From: Enterobacter dykesii
GTDB taxonomy: Bacteria > Pseudomonadota > Gammaproteobacteria > Enterobacterales > Enterobacteriaceae
Assembly (NCBI RefSeq): GCF_008364625.2
Contig: NZ_CP126604.1
Location: forward strand, 806,001 to 870,000
Direction of reading: 5' to 3'
DNA: 64,000 bases
Below the pieces are notes generated by a model. The model had not been told where the DNA came from. It did not search any database and saw only the letters and a list, made by a program, of their open reading frames with translations. Below are positions 37,008 to 46,970 of this stretch, one piece after another. How positions within the stretch are numbered: position 1 is the first letter of the stretch; each line of letters begins with the position of its first letter. The position numbers were made by a program, and so were the translations under genes.

Positions 37008-38524
37008 TAATGACAATGCGTAATTCTCTTTTGACCGTACTGGGAAGTGTTATGTTACTTGGCACGGCGCTGCCCGCCCACTCTGAAAGCGTGCTGCGGA
37101 TCGGCCTGGGCGCTGACCCGGACATGCTCGACCCGCATCTGGCGCGCACCTACTATGGCCGCTTCGTGTTTGCCTCCCTGTGCGACAGGCTGGTGGACGT
37201 GGATGAAAATCTGAAGGTCGTCCCCGGCCTGGCTAAAGACTGGGCGTGGAGTGACGACGGTAAAACCCTGACGCTCAATCTGCGCGAAGGCGTCACCTTC
37301 CACGACGGTGAGAAATTCGATGCCGCCGCGGCAAAATACAACCTCGACCGCGCCCTGACGTTAAAAGGCTCCCTGCGTAAAAGCGAGATCTCCTCCGTTG
37401 AATCGGTCGAGGTCACCGGCCCGATGCAGATTGCGCTGCACCTGAAAACGCCGGATGCGGCGCTGCTGATGCAGCTCACCGACCGCGCGGGCGCAATGAT
37501 GGCCCCGGAGGCGGCGAAAAAGCCTGACTTTGCCGCCCACCCGGTCTGCTCCGGCCCGTACAAATTCGACAGCCGCGTGTCCCAGGACCGCATCGTGCTG
37601 ACCCGCTTCGACAACTACTGGAACAAAGACGCCTACCACTTCGACAAAATCATCTATCTGCCGATCCCGGATGCCTCCGTGCGCCTCGCGAACCTGCGCG
37701 CGGGCGATCTCGACCTGACCGAAGGGATCGCCGCCAGCGACGTGAAAACGGTCGAAGCCGACAGCAAGCTGGCGCTGGCGAAGGTGACGGGCCTGGGCTA
37801 TCAGGGCATCACCTTTAACATCAACAACGGCAAGGTGCCGGCGAACGATCCGTTCAAGGACGCCCGCGTGCGCGAGGCGTTTTCTCAGGCCATCGACCGC
37901 GATGCGTTAAACCAGGTGGTCTTTGAAGGGCTCTACACCCCGGCCAACCAGGCGTTTTCCCCGGTCAGCCCGTATCACGTGAATCTGCCGGTTCCGCCGC
38001 GTGACGTCGACAAGGCCAAAGCGCTGCTGAAAGCAGCAGGCGTTACCGCGCCGCTGACCGTCAACCTGCTGGTGCCGAACAACCCAACCTCACAGCAGGT
38101 GGGCCAGGTATTGCAGGCGATGGTGGCCGAGGCCGGATTTAACCTGAACCTGCAGATGACCGAATTCGCCACGCTGCTCGATCGCCAGCAGAGCGGCGAC
38201 TATCAGCTGAGCTTCTCCGGCTGGTCGGGACGCCCGGATCCGGACGGCAGCATCTATGGCTTTATCAACAGCAAAGGCACGCTTAACGACGGCCGCTACA
38301 GCAACGCGCAGGTCGATGAGTGGCTGACCCAGGCGCGCCAGAGCACCGACCAGGCCGCACGCCAGCCGCTGTACGACAAGGTGGTGAAGCAGCTGCAAAC
38401 CGACATGCCGATTGCCTACCTCTACTTCGAGCCGCGCATTTTCGGTCTGAACAAAAGCGTACAGGGCTTTAAGCCGTACCCGGACGGCATCGTGCGTCTG
38501 GTGGGTTTGACGCTGGCAAAATAA
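37004..38524 (+). CDS. Periplasmic peptide-binding protein (SBP family 5)
   Basis: Solute receptor of the importer, DppA/GsiB/OppA fold. 506 aa including a signal peptide (about residues 1-27, cleaved after LPAHS). Three closely spaced ATG codons (37004, 37010, 37016) follow SD AAGGA; the first overlaps the upstream stop, the second has 10-nt spacing. Mature motifs are LRIGLGADPDMLDPHLARTYYG and the ligand-cleft region FSGWSGRPDPDGSIYGF. The latter resembles glutathione/dipeptide receptors, but the ligand cannot be read from sequence. Exported by Sec. Confidence 0.9.
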   Translation: MIMTMRNSLLTVLGSVMLLGTALPAHSESVLRIGLGADPDMLDPHLARTYYGRFVFASLCDRLVDVDENLKVVPGLAKDWAWSDDGKTLTLNLREGVTFHDGEKFDAAAAKYNLDRALTLKGSLRKSEISSVESVEVTGPMQIALHLKTPDAALLMQLTDRAGAMMAPEAAKKPDFAAHPVCSGPYKFDSRVSQDRIVLTRFDNYWNKDAYHFDKIIYLPIPDASVRLANLRAGDLDLTEGIAASDVKTVEADSKLALAKVTGLGYQGITFNINNGKVPANDPFKDARVREAFSQAIDRDALNQVVFEGLYTPANQAFSPVSPYHVNLPVPPRDVDKAKALLKAAGVTAPLTVNLLVPNNPTSQQVGQVLQAMVAEAGFNLNLQMTEFATLLDRQQSGDYQLSFSGWSGRPDPDGSIYGFINSKGTLNDGRYSNAQVDEWLTQARQSTDQAARQPLYDKVVKQLQTDMPIAYLYFEPRIFGLNKSVQGFKPYPDGIVRLVGLTLAK

Positions 38525-38542
38525 AGGTCCTGAGGAGAACCC

Positions 38543-39484
38543 ATGCTGGAACTGATTTGCAAACGTCTGCTGCTGGCCGTCCCGACGCTATTGCTGGTGA
38601 GCATGATGGTGTTCGGGCTGCAAAAGCTGCTGCCCGGCGACCCGCTGATCGCCATGGCCGGGGAGGAGCGCGACCCGGCGGTCATCGCCCAGCTGCGCGC
38701 GGAGCTGAACCTCGATGCGCCCATTCCCGTGCAGTATTTCCACTGGCTGACGCGGGCGCTGCAGGGCGATCTGGGCGTCTCCTTACGCACGCACGAACCG
38801 GTGACGCAGCTGATCGCCAGCAAGCTGCCGGTCACGCTGGAGCTGTCCCTGCTGGCGATGATTATTGCGCTGGTGTTTGGCATCAGCATGGGGATCCTCG
38901 CGGCGGTGAACAAAAACAGCTGGGTCGATCACGGGGCGAACTTCGTGGCGATCTCGGGGATCTCGATCCCGCACTTCTGGCTGGGGATCCTGCTTATTCT
39001 GGTCTTTTCGGTGAACCTGCAGTGGCTGCCCGCATCCGGCTACGTCCCGTTCAGTGAAGATCCGCTCCAGAACCTGCGCACGCTGCTGCTGCCCGCGTCC
39101 GTGCTCGGAACCGGCCTTGCGGCAACGCTGATGCGCCACACCCGCGCCTCGATGATTGCCGTGCTGAAAGCGGATTATATCCGCACCGCGCGGGCGAAAG
39201 GGCTGCTGCCGAAGGCGGTGATCCTGAAGCACGCGTTTCGCAACGCGCTGGTGCCGGTCATCACCCTCACCACGCTGCTGTTCGGCGAGCTGCTGGGCGG
39301 CGCGGTGCTGACCGAGCAGGTCTTCACCATTCCGGGCTTCGGCAAGATGATCGTCGACTCGGTATTTAACCGTGACTACGCGGTGGTGCAGGGCGTGGTG
39401 CTGATCGTGGCGATCGGCTTCCTGATGCTCAACCTGCTGGCCGACGTACTCTACGTCCTTATCAACCCGAAAATGCGAGGTTAA
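38543..39484 (+). CDS. Peptide ABC transporter permease, DppB type
   Basis: First inner-membrane channel subunit. 313 aa with about six hydrophobic segments. The family N-terminal region has MVFGLQKLLPGDPL. The EAA-type cytoplasmic coupling loop lies around residues 205-225 (YIRTARAKGLLPKAVILKHAFRNAL, split here by position), and the C-terminal end has VFNRDYAVVQGVVL. It starts 18 bp after the binding-protein gene and is separated from the second permease by 2 bp. Confidence 0.93.
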   Translation: MLELICKRLLLAVPTLLLVSMMVFGLQKLLPGDPLIAMAGEERDPAVIAQLRAELNLDAPIPVQYFHWLTRALQGDLGVSLRTHEPVTQLIASKLPVTLELSLLAMIIALVFGISMGILAAVNKNSWVDHGANFVAISGISIPHFWLGILLILVFSVNLQWLPASGYVPFSEDPLQNLRTLLLPASVLGTGLAATLMRHTRASMIAVLKADYIRTARAKGLLPKAVILKHAFRNALVPVITLTTLLFGELLGGAVLTEQVFTIPGFGKMIVDSVFNRDYAVVQGVVLIVAIGFLMLNLLADVLYVLINPKMRG

Positions 39485-39486
39485 CC

Positions 39487-40362
39487 ATGGCGGAACTGAC
39501 GACGCAAACCGTTACGCCCGCGCTGCCGCGCGCGCAGAACCGGGTGCTGAAGAAATTCCTTGCCAACAAAAGCGCGGTCATTGGCGCGGCGGTGGTGGGG
39601 TTCTTTGTGCTGGTGGCGCTGCTGGCGCCGTGGATCGCCCCGTTCGATCCGGTCAAGGCTAACTTCCTGGCGGTGCGCAAAGCGCCGTCGGCGATGTACT
39701 GGTTCGGCACCGACGAACTGGGGCGCGACATTTTATCCCGCATTATCTGGGGGGCGCGCACCTCGCTGATGGCGGGCTGTATGTCGGTGGTGATTGCTGT
39801 GGTTATCGGCGTGCCGCTGGGGCTGGTGGCGGGCTACTTCCAGAAGATGTGGGACGGGGTGATCTCGCGGTTTATCGAGGCGCTGCTGGCCTGTCCGTTC
39901 CTGATCATGGCGATCGCGCTGGGGGCATTTTTGGGCCCGAGCCTGACCAACGCGATGATCGCCATCGGTCTTTCGGCGATGCCGATCTTCGCCCGCCTGA
40001 CGCGCGGGCAGGTGATCGCCATTCGCAACGAAGAGTATATCGACGGCGCGCGGGCGATTGGCCTGCCGGATCGCTGGATCATCATTAAATACGTCCTGCC
40101 AAACGTGATGTCACCGATCCTGGTGCAGGCCACGCTGGCGATTGCCTCGGCGATTATCGCCGAAGCCAGCCTGTCGTTTTTAGGGCTGGGGCAGCAGCCG
40201 CCCAATCCGTCATGGGGCTCCATGCTCAACACCGCGAAAGGGTTTCTTGAGCAGGCGCCGTGGATGTCCGTTTTCCCCGGCGTGGCGATTTTCCTTGCCG
40301 TGCAGGGCTTTAATTTACTCGGCGACGGGCTGCGCGATGCGCTCGATCCGCGCCACGACTAA
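39487..40362 (+). CDS. Peptide ABC transporter permease, DppC type
   Basis: Second inner-membrane channel subunit. 291 aa. The N-terminal cytoplasmic stretch is followed by the OppC N-terminal helix and the TDELGRDILSRIIWGARTSL signature. The EAA loop (YIDGARAIGLPDRWIIIKYVLPN) and PNPSWGSMLN near the C terminus are typical. It forms the heterodimeric channel with the preceding permease. The gamma-glutamyltransferase-family gene begins within 10 bp. Confidence 0.93.
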   Translation: MAELTTQTVTPALPRAQNRVLKKFLANKSAVIGAAVVGFFVLVALLAPWIAPFDPVKANFLAVRKAPSAMYWFGTDELGRDILSRIIWGARTSLMAGCMSVVIAVVIGVPLGLVAGYFQKMWDGVISRFIEALLACPFLIMAIALGAFLGPSLTNAMIAIGLSAMPIFARLTRGQVIAIRNEEYIDGARAIGLPDRWIIIKYVLPNVMSPILVQATLAIASAIIAEASLSFLGLGQQPPNPSWGSMLNTAKGFLEQAPWMSVFPGVAIFLAVQGFNLLGDGLRDALDPRHD

Positions 40363-40371
40363 GGAGTCATG

Positions 40372-41973
40372 ATGACCAAAGCGCTTGATTTTACGTCCGG
40401 TTACGCTTCACGCCGCCCGCCGATGATGGGCCATAACGCCGTCGCCACGTCGCAGCCGCTGGCGGCGCAGGCGGGAATGAAAATGCTGCAGCTGGGCGGC
40501 AACGCCGTGGATGCGGCCATTGCCACCGCGATGGCGCTGACGGTGGTTGAGCCGACCGGCAACGGGATCGGCAGCGACGCCTTTGCCATCGTCTGGGACG
40601 GTGAAAAGCTGCACGGTCTGAACGCGTCCGGTCGTTCGCCTGCCAGCTGGCATGCGGATCTGTTTGCCGGAAAAACCGCGGTGCCGGAAATCGGCTGGGA
40701 CGCGGTGACCGTGCCGGGTGCGGTATCCGGCTGGGTCGCCCTGGCGGAACGCTTCGGTACGCTGCCGCTGACCACGCTGGCGCAGCCTGCCATCGACTAT
40801 GCGCGCAACGGTTTTCCGGTTTCTCCGCTGATTGGCCATCTCTGGCAGCGCGGCTATAACAAGCTGAAAGATCAGCCGGGCTTCAGCGCCTGCTTCGCGC
40901 CGGAAGGCCGCGCCCCGCGCGTGGGGGAAATCTTCCGCAACCCGGCGCAGGCGAACTCGCTGGAGCTGATTGCCCGCACCAACGGTGAAGCCTTTTACCG
41001 CGGCGAGCTGGCGCAGAAAATCGCCGCCTTCGCCAAAGAGCACGGCGCGCACCTGACGGCTGAGGATCTGGCAAACCATCGCGTGGACTGGGTTGAGCTG
41101 CTGTCGCGCGACTTCGCGGGCGGTTCGGTGCAGGAGCTGCCGCCTAACGGCCAGGGGATCGCCACGCTGATTGCGCTCGGCATTCTGGAGCAGTGCGGCA
41201 TTGAGAAGCATCATCCGGATTCCGTGCAGTCCCTGCACCTGTCAATTGAGGCGATGAAGCTGGCGCTGGCGGATCTCGACCGCTACGTGGCGGATGAAGA
41301 CCATATGGCGTTCGCGGCGAAAGAGCTGCTGAGCGACCATTATCTGAAGTCGCGCGCGGCGCTTATCGACCACGATAAAGCCTCTGATTTTGTCTACGGT
41401 TCCCCTACGCAGAGCGGCACGGTCTACATCAGCACCGCCGACGCCAGCGGGATGATGGTTTCGTTTATTCAGTCCAACTATATGGGCTTCGGTTCAGGCA
41501 TTGTGGTGCCGGATACCGGCATCAGCCTGCAAAACCGGGGCTGCGGGTTTGTGCTGGATCCTAATCACCCGAACGCGCTGGCGGGCAGCAAGCGACCGTT
41601 CCACACCATCATACCGGGCTTTGCGATGGACGGCAGCGGCCAGCCGCTGATGTCCTTTGGCGTGATGGGCGGCCCGATGCAGGCGCAGGGGCACATGCAG
41701 ATGGCGCTGCGCATCATGCTGCACGGGCAAAACCCGCAGGCGGCAATCGATGCCCCGCGCTGGCGCGTGGTGCAGGGCAGGGAGGTGATCGTTGAATCGA
41801 CCTTCGATCGCAATACCATCGCCGCGCTGCGCGAGCGGGGGCATCAGATCGTGGTGGAAGATCCGCTTCAGGATTACAACTTCGGCGGGGCGCAGGTGAT
41901 TTATCGCCTGCCGGAAGGACACTACGTGGCCGCGACGGAAAGCCGCAAAGATGGGCAGGCGCTGGTGAGTTAA
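40372..41973 (+). CDS. Gamma-glutamyltransferase-family protein, no signal peptide
   Basis: N-terminal-nucleophile hydrolase related to gamma-glutamyl transpeptidase, here probably cytoplasmic. 533 aa from the second ATG of an ATGATG pair (SD AAGGAG spaced 5 nt; the first ATG at 40369 is only 2 nt away). The GGT large-subunit region has ATSQPLAAQAGMKMLQLGGNAVDAAIA. The predicted self-cleavage threonine is T350 in QSGTVYISTADASG, and GGPMQAQGHMQ is in the small-subunit part. There is no hydrophobic leader, unlike periplasmic E. coli Ggt. Last gene of the operon; likely cleaves the imported peptide. Confidence 0.85.
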   Translation: MTKALDFTSGYASRRPPMMGHNAVATSQPLAAQAGMKMLQLGGNAVDAAIATAMALTVVEPTGNGIGSDAFAIVWDGEKLHGLNASGRSPASWHADLFAGKTAVPEIGWDAVTVPGAVSGWVALAERFGTLPLTTLAQPAIDYARNGFPVSPLIGHLWQRGYNKLKDQPGFSACFAPEGRAPRVGEIFRNPAQANSLELIARTNGEAFYRGELAQKIAAFAKEHGAHLTAEDLANHRVDWVELLSRDFAGGSVQELPPNGQGIATLIALGILEQCGIEKHHPDSVQSLHLSIEAMKLALADLDRYVADEDHMAFAAKELLSDHYLKSRAALIDHDKASDFVYGSPTQSGTVYISTADASGMMVSFIQSNYMGFGSGIVVPDTGISLQNRGCGFVLDPNHPNALAGSKRPFHTIIPGFAMDGSGQPLMSFGVMGGPMQAQGHMQMALRIMLHGQNPQAAIDAPRWRVVQGREVIVESTFDRNTIAALRERGHQIVVEDPLQDYNFGGAQVIYRLPEGHYVAATESRKDGQALVS

Positions 41974-41983
41974 TGTTTTATCC

Positions 41984-42005
41984 TCCCTCTCCCGTTGGGA
42001 GAGGG
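41984..42005. repeat. GGGAGAGGG-type palindromic repeat, copy 1
   Basis: CCCTCTCCC GTT GGGAGAGGG between the convergent GGT-family gene and yafV. The same core recurs near 59253 and, degraded, near 55228. It may also act as a terminator for both genes. Confidence 0.65.
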
Positions 42006-42012
42006 GAAAATT

Positions 42013-42783
42013 TCACCCAATGCTAAACGGATCTGCATCCTGCCAGGCCGGAAACTTCTCGCGATACTCCTGCAGCGCCGTCAACGACAGCTCGGCATCA
42101 ATGCGCGTCGCCTGATGCGGCTCGGCGGTGGCAATGATCTCGCCCTGCGGATTCACCACCCGGCTGTCACCGCGGTAGTGATGCCCGTTGCCGTCGGTTC
42201 CCACGCGGTTACAGCCCACCACGTACGCCTGGTTCTCAATTGCGCGCGCTACCAGCAGCGACTGCCAGTGCAGAGAGCGCGGTGCAGGCCAGTTGGCAAC
42301 ATACAGCGCCAGGTCGTAATCGTTGCGGTTGCGCGACCACACCGGGAAGCGCAGGTCGTAGCAGACCAGCGGCAAAATACGCCAGCCACGCCACTCGAAC
42401 ACCACGCGCTCGTGACCCGCTTCATAGTGATGATGCTCATCCGCCATGCGGAACAGGTGGCGTTTATCGTAAAAATGCACGTTCCCTTCCGGCTCCACCA
42501 GCAGGAAGCGGTTCACCGGCCCGCGATCCGTTTGCAGGGCGGCGCTCCCGGCGATTAGCGCGTTGGTCTGCTGCGCTTTGGCATGCATCCAGGCGACCAC
42601 CTCATCCTGCGGCATTGACTGTTGTGCCGCTTCCATAGCGAAGCCGGTGGTGAACATCTCCGGCAGGACAATTACATCGCGCCCGGTAATCTCTTCCAGT
42701 TGACGATCAAAGTGGCGCAGGTTGGCGGGGCCATCCATCCACACTAAAGGTTGCTGCAAAATCGAAATCTTCAAACCAGGCAC
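42013..42783 (-). CDS. yafV: Omega-amidase YafV (nitrilase superfamily)
   Basis: Hydrolyses 2-oxoglutaramate and 2-oxosuccinamate, the keto-acids left when glutamine or asparagine act as amino donors. 256 aa, same length as E. coli. The nitrilase triad is exactly placed: E42 (LPEMFTTG), K107 (YDKRHLF) and C141 (LVCYDLRFP). Cytoplasmic. It lies between the peptide-import operon (convergent) and fadE (same strand). Confidence 0.94.
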   Translation of the reverse strand: MPGLKISILQQPLVWMDGPANLRHFDRQLEEITGRDVIVLPEMFTTGFAMEAAQQSMPQDEVVAWMHAKAQQTNALIAGSAALQTDRGPVNRFLLVEPEGNVHFYDKRHLFRMADEHHHYEAGHERVVFEWRGWRILPLVCYDLRFPVWSRNRNDYDLALYVANWPAPRSLHWQSLLVARAIENQAYVVGCNRVGTDGNGHHYRGDSRVVNPQGEIIATAEPHQATRIDAELSLTALQEYREKFPAWQDADPFSIG

Positions 42784-42845
42784 GATACAGACTCCTCAAA
42801 AGACCGCTTTTTGACACTGTAGCACGTCATTACGAGAAAATGTGG

Positions 42846-42875
42846 CAATAAAAAACCCCGCGAGAGGCGGGGTTT
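42846..42875 (-). terminator. Terminator after fadE
   Basis: Arms AAACCCCGC / GCGGGGTTT with a 5-nt loop; reading on the minus strand it is followed by TTTATTG. Located 17 bp beyond the fadE stop. Confidence 0.88.
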
Positions 42876-42891
42876 GTACAAGCGAAACGCG

Positions 42892-45336
42892 TTACGCCGC
42901 TTCAGGTTTGCGATGCTTCTCCGGCAGCTTTACCGGCTGCGTCGCCAGCTCGTCCGGTTCGAAATCATCCACGTTAATGCTGCGCAGACGGCTCTCTTCG
43001 GCTTTCACCAGCAGAGCGGCTTCATCTTTATTGATAATGCCACCGGCCAACGCCTGTTTTGCCAGTTCGTCCAGACGGGTAAACGGCAGGTTTTTGCCCA
43101 GCTGTTTACAGATTTTCTGGTGAATCGGATCGGCAGCCATCACGTCCAGCAGCGCCTCTTCCAGCAGACCCACCGGGTTATGCGGCGTCGGCGTCAGATA
43201 CTGACCGCGACCGATACGGGAGCGGGTTGCGCTCGGTACCTGCAGGATCTTCGCCACCTTGTGGTCCAGCTTGTCGGACGGCGCCAGATGGTGACGACCG
43301 GTCGGGAAGATCACCGCGCGCAGGGCGCCCGCCACAAAGCGGTTCGGGAAGTTCGCCAGCAGGTCGTCAATCGCCTGTTCAGCCTGATACATCGCATCCT
43401 GAACGCCCCAGTGCACCAGCGGCAGATCCGCTTCCTGACGGCCTTCATCGTCGTAGCGCTTCAGGACCGCAGAGGCCAGGAAGATCTGGCTCAGCACATC
43501 CCCCAGACGGGCTGAGATACGCTCGCGACGCTTCAGGCTGCCGCCCAGCACCGCCATGGAGACGTCAGACAGCAGAGCCAGGTTGGCGCTCAGACGGTTC
43601 AGATGCTGGTAATAACGTTTGGTCGCATCGCCGGTCGGCGTGGCGCTGGTAAGACCGCGCGTCAGGCCCAGCCAGAAGCTGCGCACCTTGTTGCTGCCCA
43701 CATGACCGATATGTTTGAACAGCAGCTTATCGAAGGCATCCACGTCGTTGTTCTGCGCGGCAGCCATCTCTTCCAGCACGTACGGATGGCAGCGAATGGC
43801 GCCCTGACCGAAGATCATCATGCTGCGGGTCAGGATGTTTGCCCCTTCCACGGTGATGGCAATCGGTGCGCCCTGATAGCCGCGCGCCAGGAAGTTGCCT
43901 TCGCCGAGCATAATGCCTTTACCGCCTGCGATATCCATCGCGTCAATGATCGACTGCTGCGCGCGGTGGGTACAGTGGTACTTCACAATCGCGGACAGCA
44001 CGGCCGGTTTTTCGCCGAGCATAATGCCGTAGGTAATCAGAGACGCCGCGGCATCCATCACGTAGGCATTGCCCGCGATACGCGCCAGCGGCTCTTCGAT
44101 ACCTTCCATCTTGCCGATGGAGATTTTGAACTGACGGCGGATGTGTGCGTACGCACCAATCCCCATCGCGACCGACTTCAGACCGCCGGTTGAGTTCGAC
44201 GGCAGGGTAATGCCGCGGCCCACAGACAGACATTCCACCAGCATACGCCAGCCCTGACCGGCCATTTTCGGACCGCCGATGATGTAGTCAATCGGCACGA
44301 AGATATCCTGGCCGCGGGTCGGACCGTTCTGGAACGGCACGTTCAGCGGGAAGTGACGGCGACCAATTTCAACGCCTGGGGTAGAGGTTGGGATCAGCGC
44401 ACAGGTAATGCCCAGATCTTCATCGCCGCCCAGCAGTTTTTCCGGGTCAGAGAGCTTAAAGGCCAGACCCAGCACGGTGGCGATAGGCGCCAGGGTGATA
44501 TAACGCTTGTTCCAGGTCAGGCGCATGCCCAGCACCTGCTCGCCCTGCCACTCGCCCATGCAGACCACGCCGGTATCCGGGATTGCACCCGCATCGGAGC
44601 CCGCTTCCGGGCTGGTCAGCGCGAAGCAAGGGATTTCCTGACCGCGTGCCAGACGCGGCAGGTAGTGATCTTTCTGCTCTTCGGTACCGTAGTGCTGCAG
44701 CAGTTCGCCCGGGCCTAAGGAGTTAGGCACGCCAACGGTAATCGCCAGGATCCCGGAAACGCCCGCCAGCTTTTGCAGGACGCGAGCCTGAGCGTAAGCG
44801 GAGAACTCCAGACCGCCGTACTCTTTCTTGATGATCATCGCGAAGAAGCGATGTTCTTTCAGATACGCCCACAGCTCAGGCGGCAGGTCGGCCATTTCAT
44901 GGGTGATGGCAAAGTCGTTTGCCATGCGGCACGCTTCTTCCACCGGGCCATCAATAAAGGCCTGCTCTTCAGCGGTCAGACGCGGCTGCGGGTAGTTGTG
45001 CAGCTTTTTCCAGTCAGGATTGCCCTGGAACAGATCGCCTTCCCACCAGGTGGTGCCCGCATCAATCGCTTCTTTCTCAGTGCGCGACATTGGCGGCATC
45101 ACTTTGCGGAAGCCCTTGAACACCGGCGCAGAGATCATGGATTTACGCATCGGGGCCAGGTTAAATGGCAGAAGAATGATGGCGAGAGGGACTAAAAGCC
45201 AGATATTCCAGAGACCTGCGACGCCAAGCGCAGCCGTCCAGGCCAGAAGAATCAGGCTGCTCAGGAATAAACTTACGCGGTGATAGAACAACACACCGAG
45301 CAGAACAACGGTTGCGAGAATGCTCAAAATCATCAT
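42892..45336 (-). CDS. fadE: Acyl-CoA dehydrogenase FadE
   Basis: FAD enzyme for the first dehydrogenation of fatty acid beta-oxidation, much larger than mitochondrial homologues and membrane-associated. 814 aa as in E. coli. N-terminal hydrophobic segments (about residues 1-60), then the acyl-CoA dehydrogenase domain with [18 protein letters not shown] (substrate/FAD region) and [33 protein letters not shown] split through the FAD domain, and a C-terminal helical domain. A FadR operator lies just upstream, so expression should rise with long-chain fatty acids. Confidence 0.96.
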   Translation of the reverse strand: MMILSILATVVLLGVLFYHRVSLFLSSLILLAWTAALGVAGLWNIWLLVPLAIILLPFNLAPMRKSMISAPVFKGFRKVMPPMSRTEKEAIDAGTTWWEGDLFQGNPDWKKLHNYPQPRLTAEEQAFIDGPVEEACRMANDFAITHEMADLPPELWAYLKEHRFFAMIIKKEYGGLEFSAYAQARVLQKLAGVSGILAITVGVPNSLGPGELLQHYGTEEQKDHYLPRLARGQEIPCFALTSPEAGSDAGAIPDTGVVCMGEWQGEQVLGMRLTWNKRYITLAPIATVLGLAFKLSDPEKLLGGDEDLGITCALIPTSTPGVEIGRRHFPLNVPFQNGPTRGQDIFVPIDYIIGGPKMAGQGWRMLVECLSVGRGITLPSNSTGGLKSVAMGIGAYAHIRRQFKISIGKMEGIEEPLARIAGNAYVMDAAASLITYGIMLGEKPAVLSAIVKYHCTHRAQQSIIDAMDIAGGKGIMLGEGNFLARGYQGAPIAITVEGANILTRSMMIFGQGAIRCHPYVLEEMAAAQNNDVDAFDKLLFKHIGHVGSNKVRSFWLGLTRGLTSATPTGDATKRYYQHLNRLSANLALLSDVSMAVLGGSLKRRERISARLGDVLSQIFLASAVLKRYDDEGRQEADLPLVHWGVQDAMYQAEQAIDDLLANFPNRFVAGALRAVIFPTGRHHLAPSDKLDHKVAKILQVPSATRSRIGRGQYLTPTPHNPVGLLEEALLDVMAADPIHQKICKQLGKNLPFTRLDELAKQALAGGIINKDEAALLVKAEESRLRSINVDDFEPDELATQPVKLPEKHRKPEAA

Positions 45337-45358
45337 AAAGAAAAGCTCCCTTGCTTGT

Positions 45359-45375
45359 AGGAGGTCTGACCACTT
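45359..45375 (-). promoter_or_regulatory. FadR operator upstream of fadE
   Basis: On the minus strand the 17-mer contains TGGTCAGACC, matching the FadR core TGGTCNGACC. It sits 23-39 bp before the fadE start codon, where bound FadR would block transcription in the absence of long-chain acyl-CoA. Confidence 0.8.
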
Positions 45376-45575
45376 GTGATGATATGGTTGTAGTTGATGT
45401 CATTTCCTTTAGCAATGTGTTTACAAAATAATTACAACCTGGTTCACATTGTTGGCGTTTTAGCCGGCACAAAAAATCAAAACGCCGGACGTTTCGCAAG
45501 GCTTTAGCTTCTCGCTTTTCCCGCTATCCGGTACACTCCACTGTGTTATTTCATCAATACTGAAGGATTATCCTC

Positions 45576-46154
45576 ATGTACCAGGATCTTATTCGTAACG
45601 AACTGAACGAAGCGGCGGAAACGCTGGCGAACTTTCTGAAAGATGATGCCAATATTCACGCTATTCAGCGCGCAGCGGTCCTGCTGGCCGACAGCTTCAA
45701 AGCCGGCGGCAAAGTGCTTTCCTGCGGTAACGGCGGTTCCCACTGCGACGCTATGCACTTCGCAGAAGAGCTGACCGGACGCTATCGCGAAAACCGCCCG
45801 GGCTACCCGGCGATTGCGATTTCAGACGTGAGCCACATCTCCTGCGTAGGCAACGACTTCGGTTACGACCACATCTTCTCCCGCTACGTTGAAGCGGTAG
45901 GCCGTGAAGGCGACGTGCTGCTGGGGATTTCTACCTCCGGTAACTCCGGCAACGTGATCAAAGCGATCGCCGCCGCGCGTGAAAAAGGGATGAAAGTCAT
46001 CACCCTGACCGGTAAAGATGGCGGTAAGATGGACGGTACGGCGGATGTCGAAATTCGCGTTCCGCACTTCGGTTATGCTGACCGTATTCAGGAAATTCAC
46101 ATCAAAGTGATCCACATCCTGATTCAACTGATCGAAAAAGAGATGGTTAAGTAA
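45576..46154 (+). CDS. gmhA: Sedoheptulose-7-phosphate isomerase
   Basis: First step of ADP-heptose synthesis: sedoheptulose 7-phosphate to D-glycero-D-manno-heptose 7-phosphate, for LPS inner core. 192 aa, SIS-domain fold, same length as E. coli GmhA/LpcA. Conserved [21 protein letters not shown] lies around residues 50-70 (active-site region) and [11 protein letters not shown] binds phosphate. Divergent from fadE. It supplies the same pathway as gmhB at 18261. Confidence 0.97.
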   Translation: MYQDLIRNELNEAAETLANFLKDDANIHAIQRAAVLLADSFKAGGKVLSCGNGGSHCDAMHFAEELTGRYRENRPGYPAIAISDVSHISCVGNDFGYDHIFSRYVEAVGREGDVLLGISTSGNSGNVIKAIAAAREKGMKVITLTGKDGGKMDGTADVEIRVPHFGYADRIQEIHIKVIHILIQLIEKEMVK

Positions 46155-46202
46155 GACTTCGCTGGGGGGCTCCGGTGCCCCCCGCTGTTGTGGAGGTGTT
46201 GT

Positions 46203-46970
46203 ATGTGCGAACTGCTCGGGATGAGCGCCAATGTGCCAACCGATATCTGCTTTAGCTTCACCGGGCTGGTTCAGCGCGGTGGAGGAACCGGGCCGCATAA
46301 AGACGGCTGGGGCATCACCTTCTACGAAGGCAAAGGGTGTCGCACGTTCAAAGATCCACAGCCCAGCTTTAACTCACCGATTGCCAAACTGGTGCAGGAC
46401 TATCCCATCAAGTCCCGCTCGGTGATCGCCCACATCCGTCAGGCTAACCGTGGCGAAGTGGCGCTGGAAAATACCCATCCGTTTACCCGCGAGCTGTGGG
46501 GCCGTAACTGGACCTACGCGCACAACGGGCAGCTCACGGGCTATAAGTCGCTGGAAACGGGCAATTTCCGCCCGGTAGGCGAAACGGACAGCGAAAAAGC
46601 CTTCTGCTGGCTGCTGCACAAGCTGACGGAGCGCTATCCCCGCACGCCCGGCAACATGACTGCCGTGTTCAAATATATCGCGACGCTGGCATCTGAACTG
46701 CGTGAAAAAGGCGTGTTCAACATGCTGCTCTCTGACGGCCGCTATGTGATGGCGTTCTGCTCGACGAATTTGTTCTGGATCACCCGCCGTGCGCCGTTTG
46801 GCGTTGCGACGCTGCTCGATCAGGATGTGGAGATAGACTTTCAGAAGGAGACCACACCGAACGATGTGGTCACTGTTATCGCAACGCAGCCGCTGACGGG
46901 CAACGAAACCTGGCAAAAGATTATGCCAGGCGAGTGGGTGCTATTTTGTCTCGGGGACCGTGTAATTTGA
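46203..46970 (+). CDS. yafJ: Class II glutamine amidotransferase YafJ
   Basis: Ntn-hydrolase of the glutamine amidotransferase type 2 fold. 255 aa from the ATG giving MCELLGMS. Removal of Met exposes Cys2 as the predicted nucleophile. Other family residues are in IRQANRGEV, the TYAHNGQL segment and GETDSE. No partner synthase domain is present, so the amide-using reaction is unknown. It follows gmhA; the 3' end overlaps the convergent dpaA gene by 30 nt. Confidence 0.92.
   Translation: MCELLGMSANVPTDICFSFTGLVQRGGGTGPHKDGWGITFYEGKGCRTFKDPQPSFNSPIAKLVQDYPIKSRSVIAHIRQANRGEVALENTHPFTRELWGRNWTYAHNGQLTGYKSLETGNFRPVGETDSEKAFCWLLHKLTERYPRTPGNMTAVFKYIATLASELREKGVFNMLLSDGRYVMAFCSTNLFWITRRAPFGVATLLDQDVEIDFQKETTPNDVVTVIATQPLTGNETWQKIMPGEWVLFCLGDRVI

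Noticed and set aside
41974..42012. Second copy of the aspV 3' end as a right attachment site for the 34-42 kb operon
   Set aside because: No match to the tRNA-Asp 3' end was found near 42 kb and no integrase lies in the block, so recent tRNA-targeted integration is not supported.
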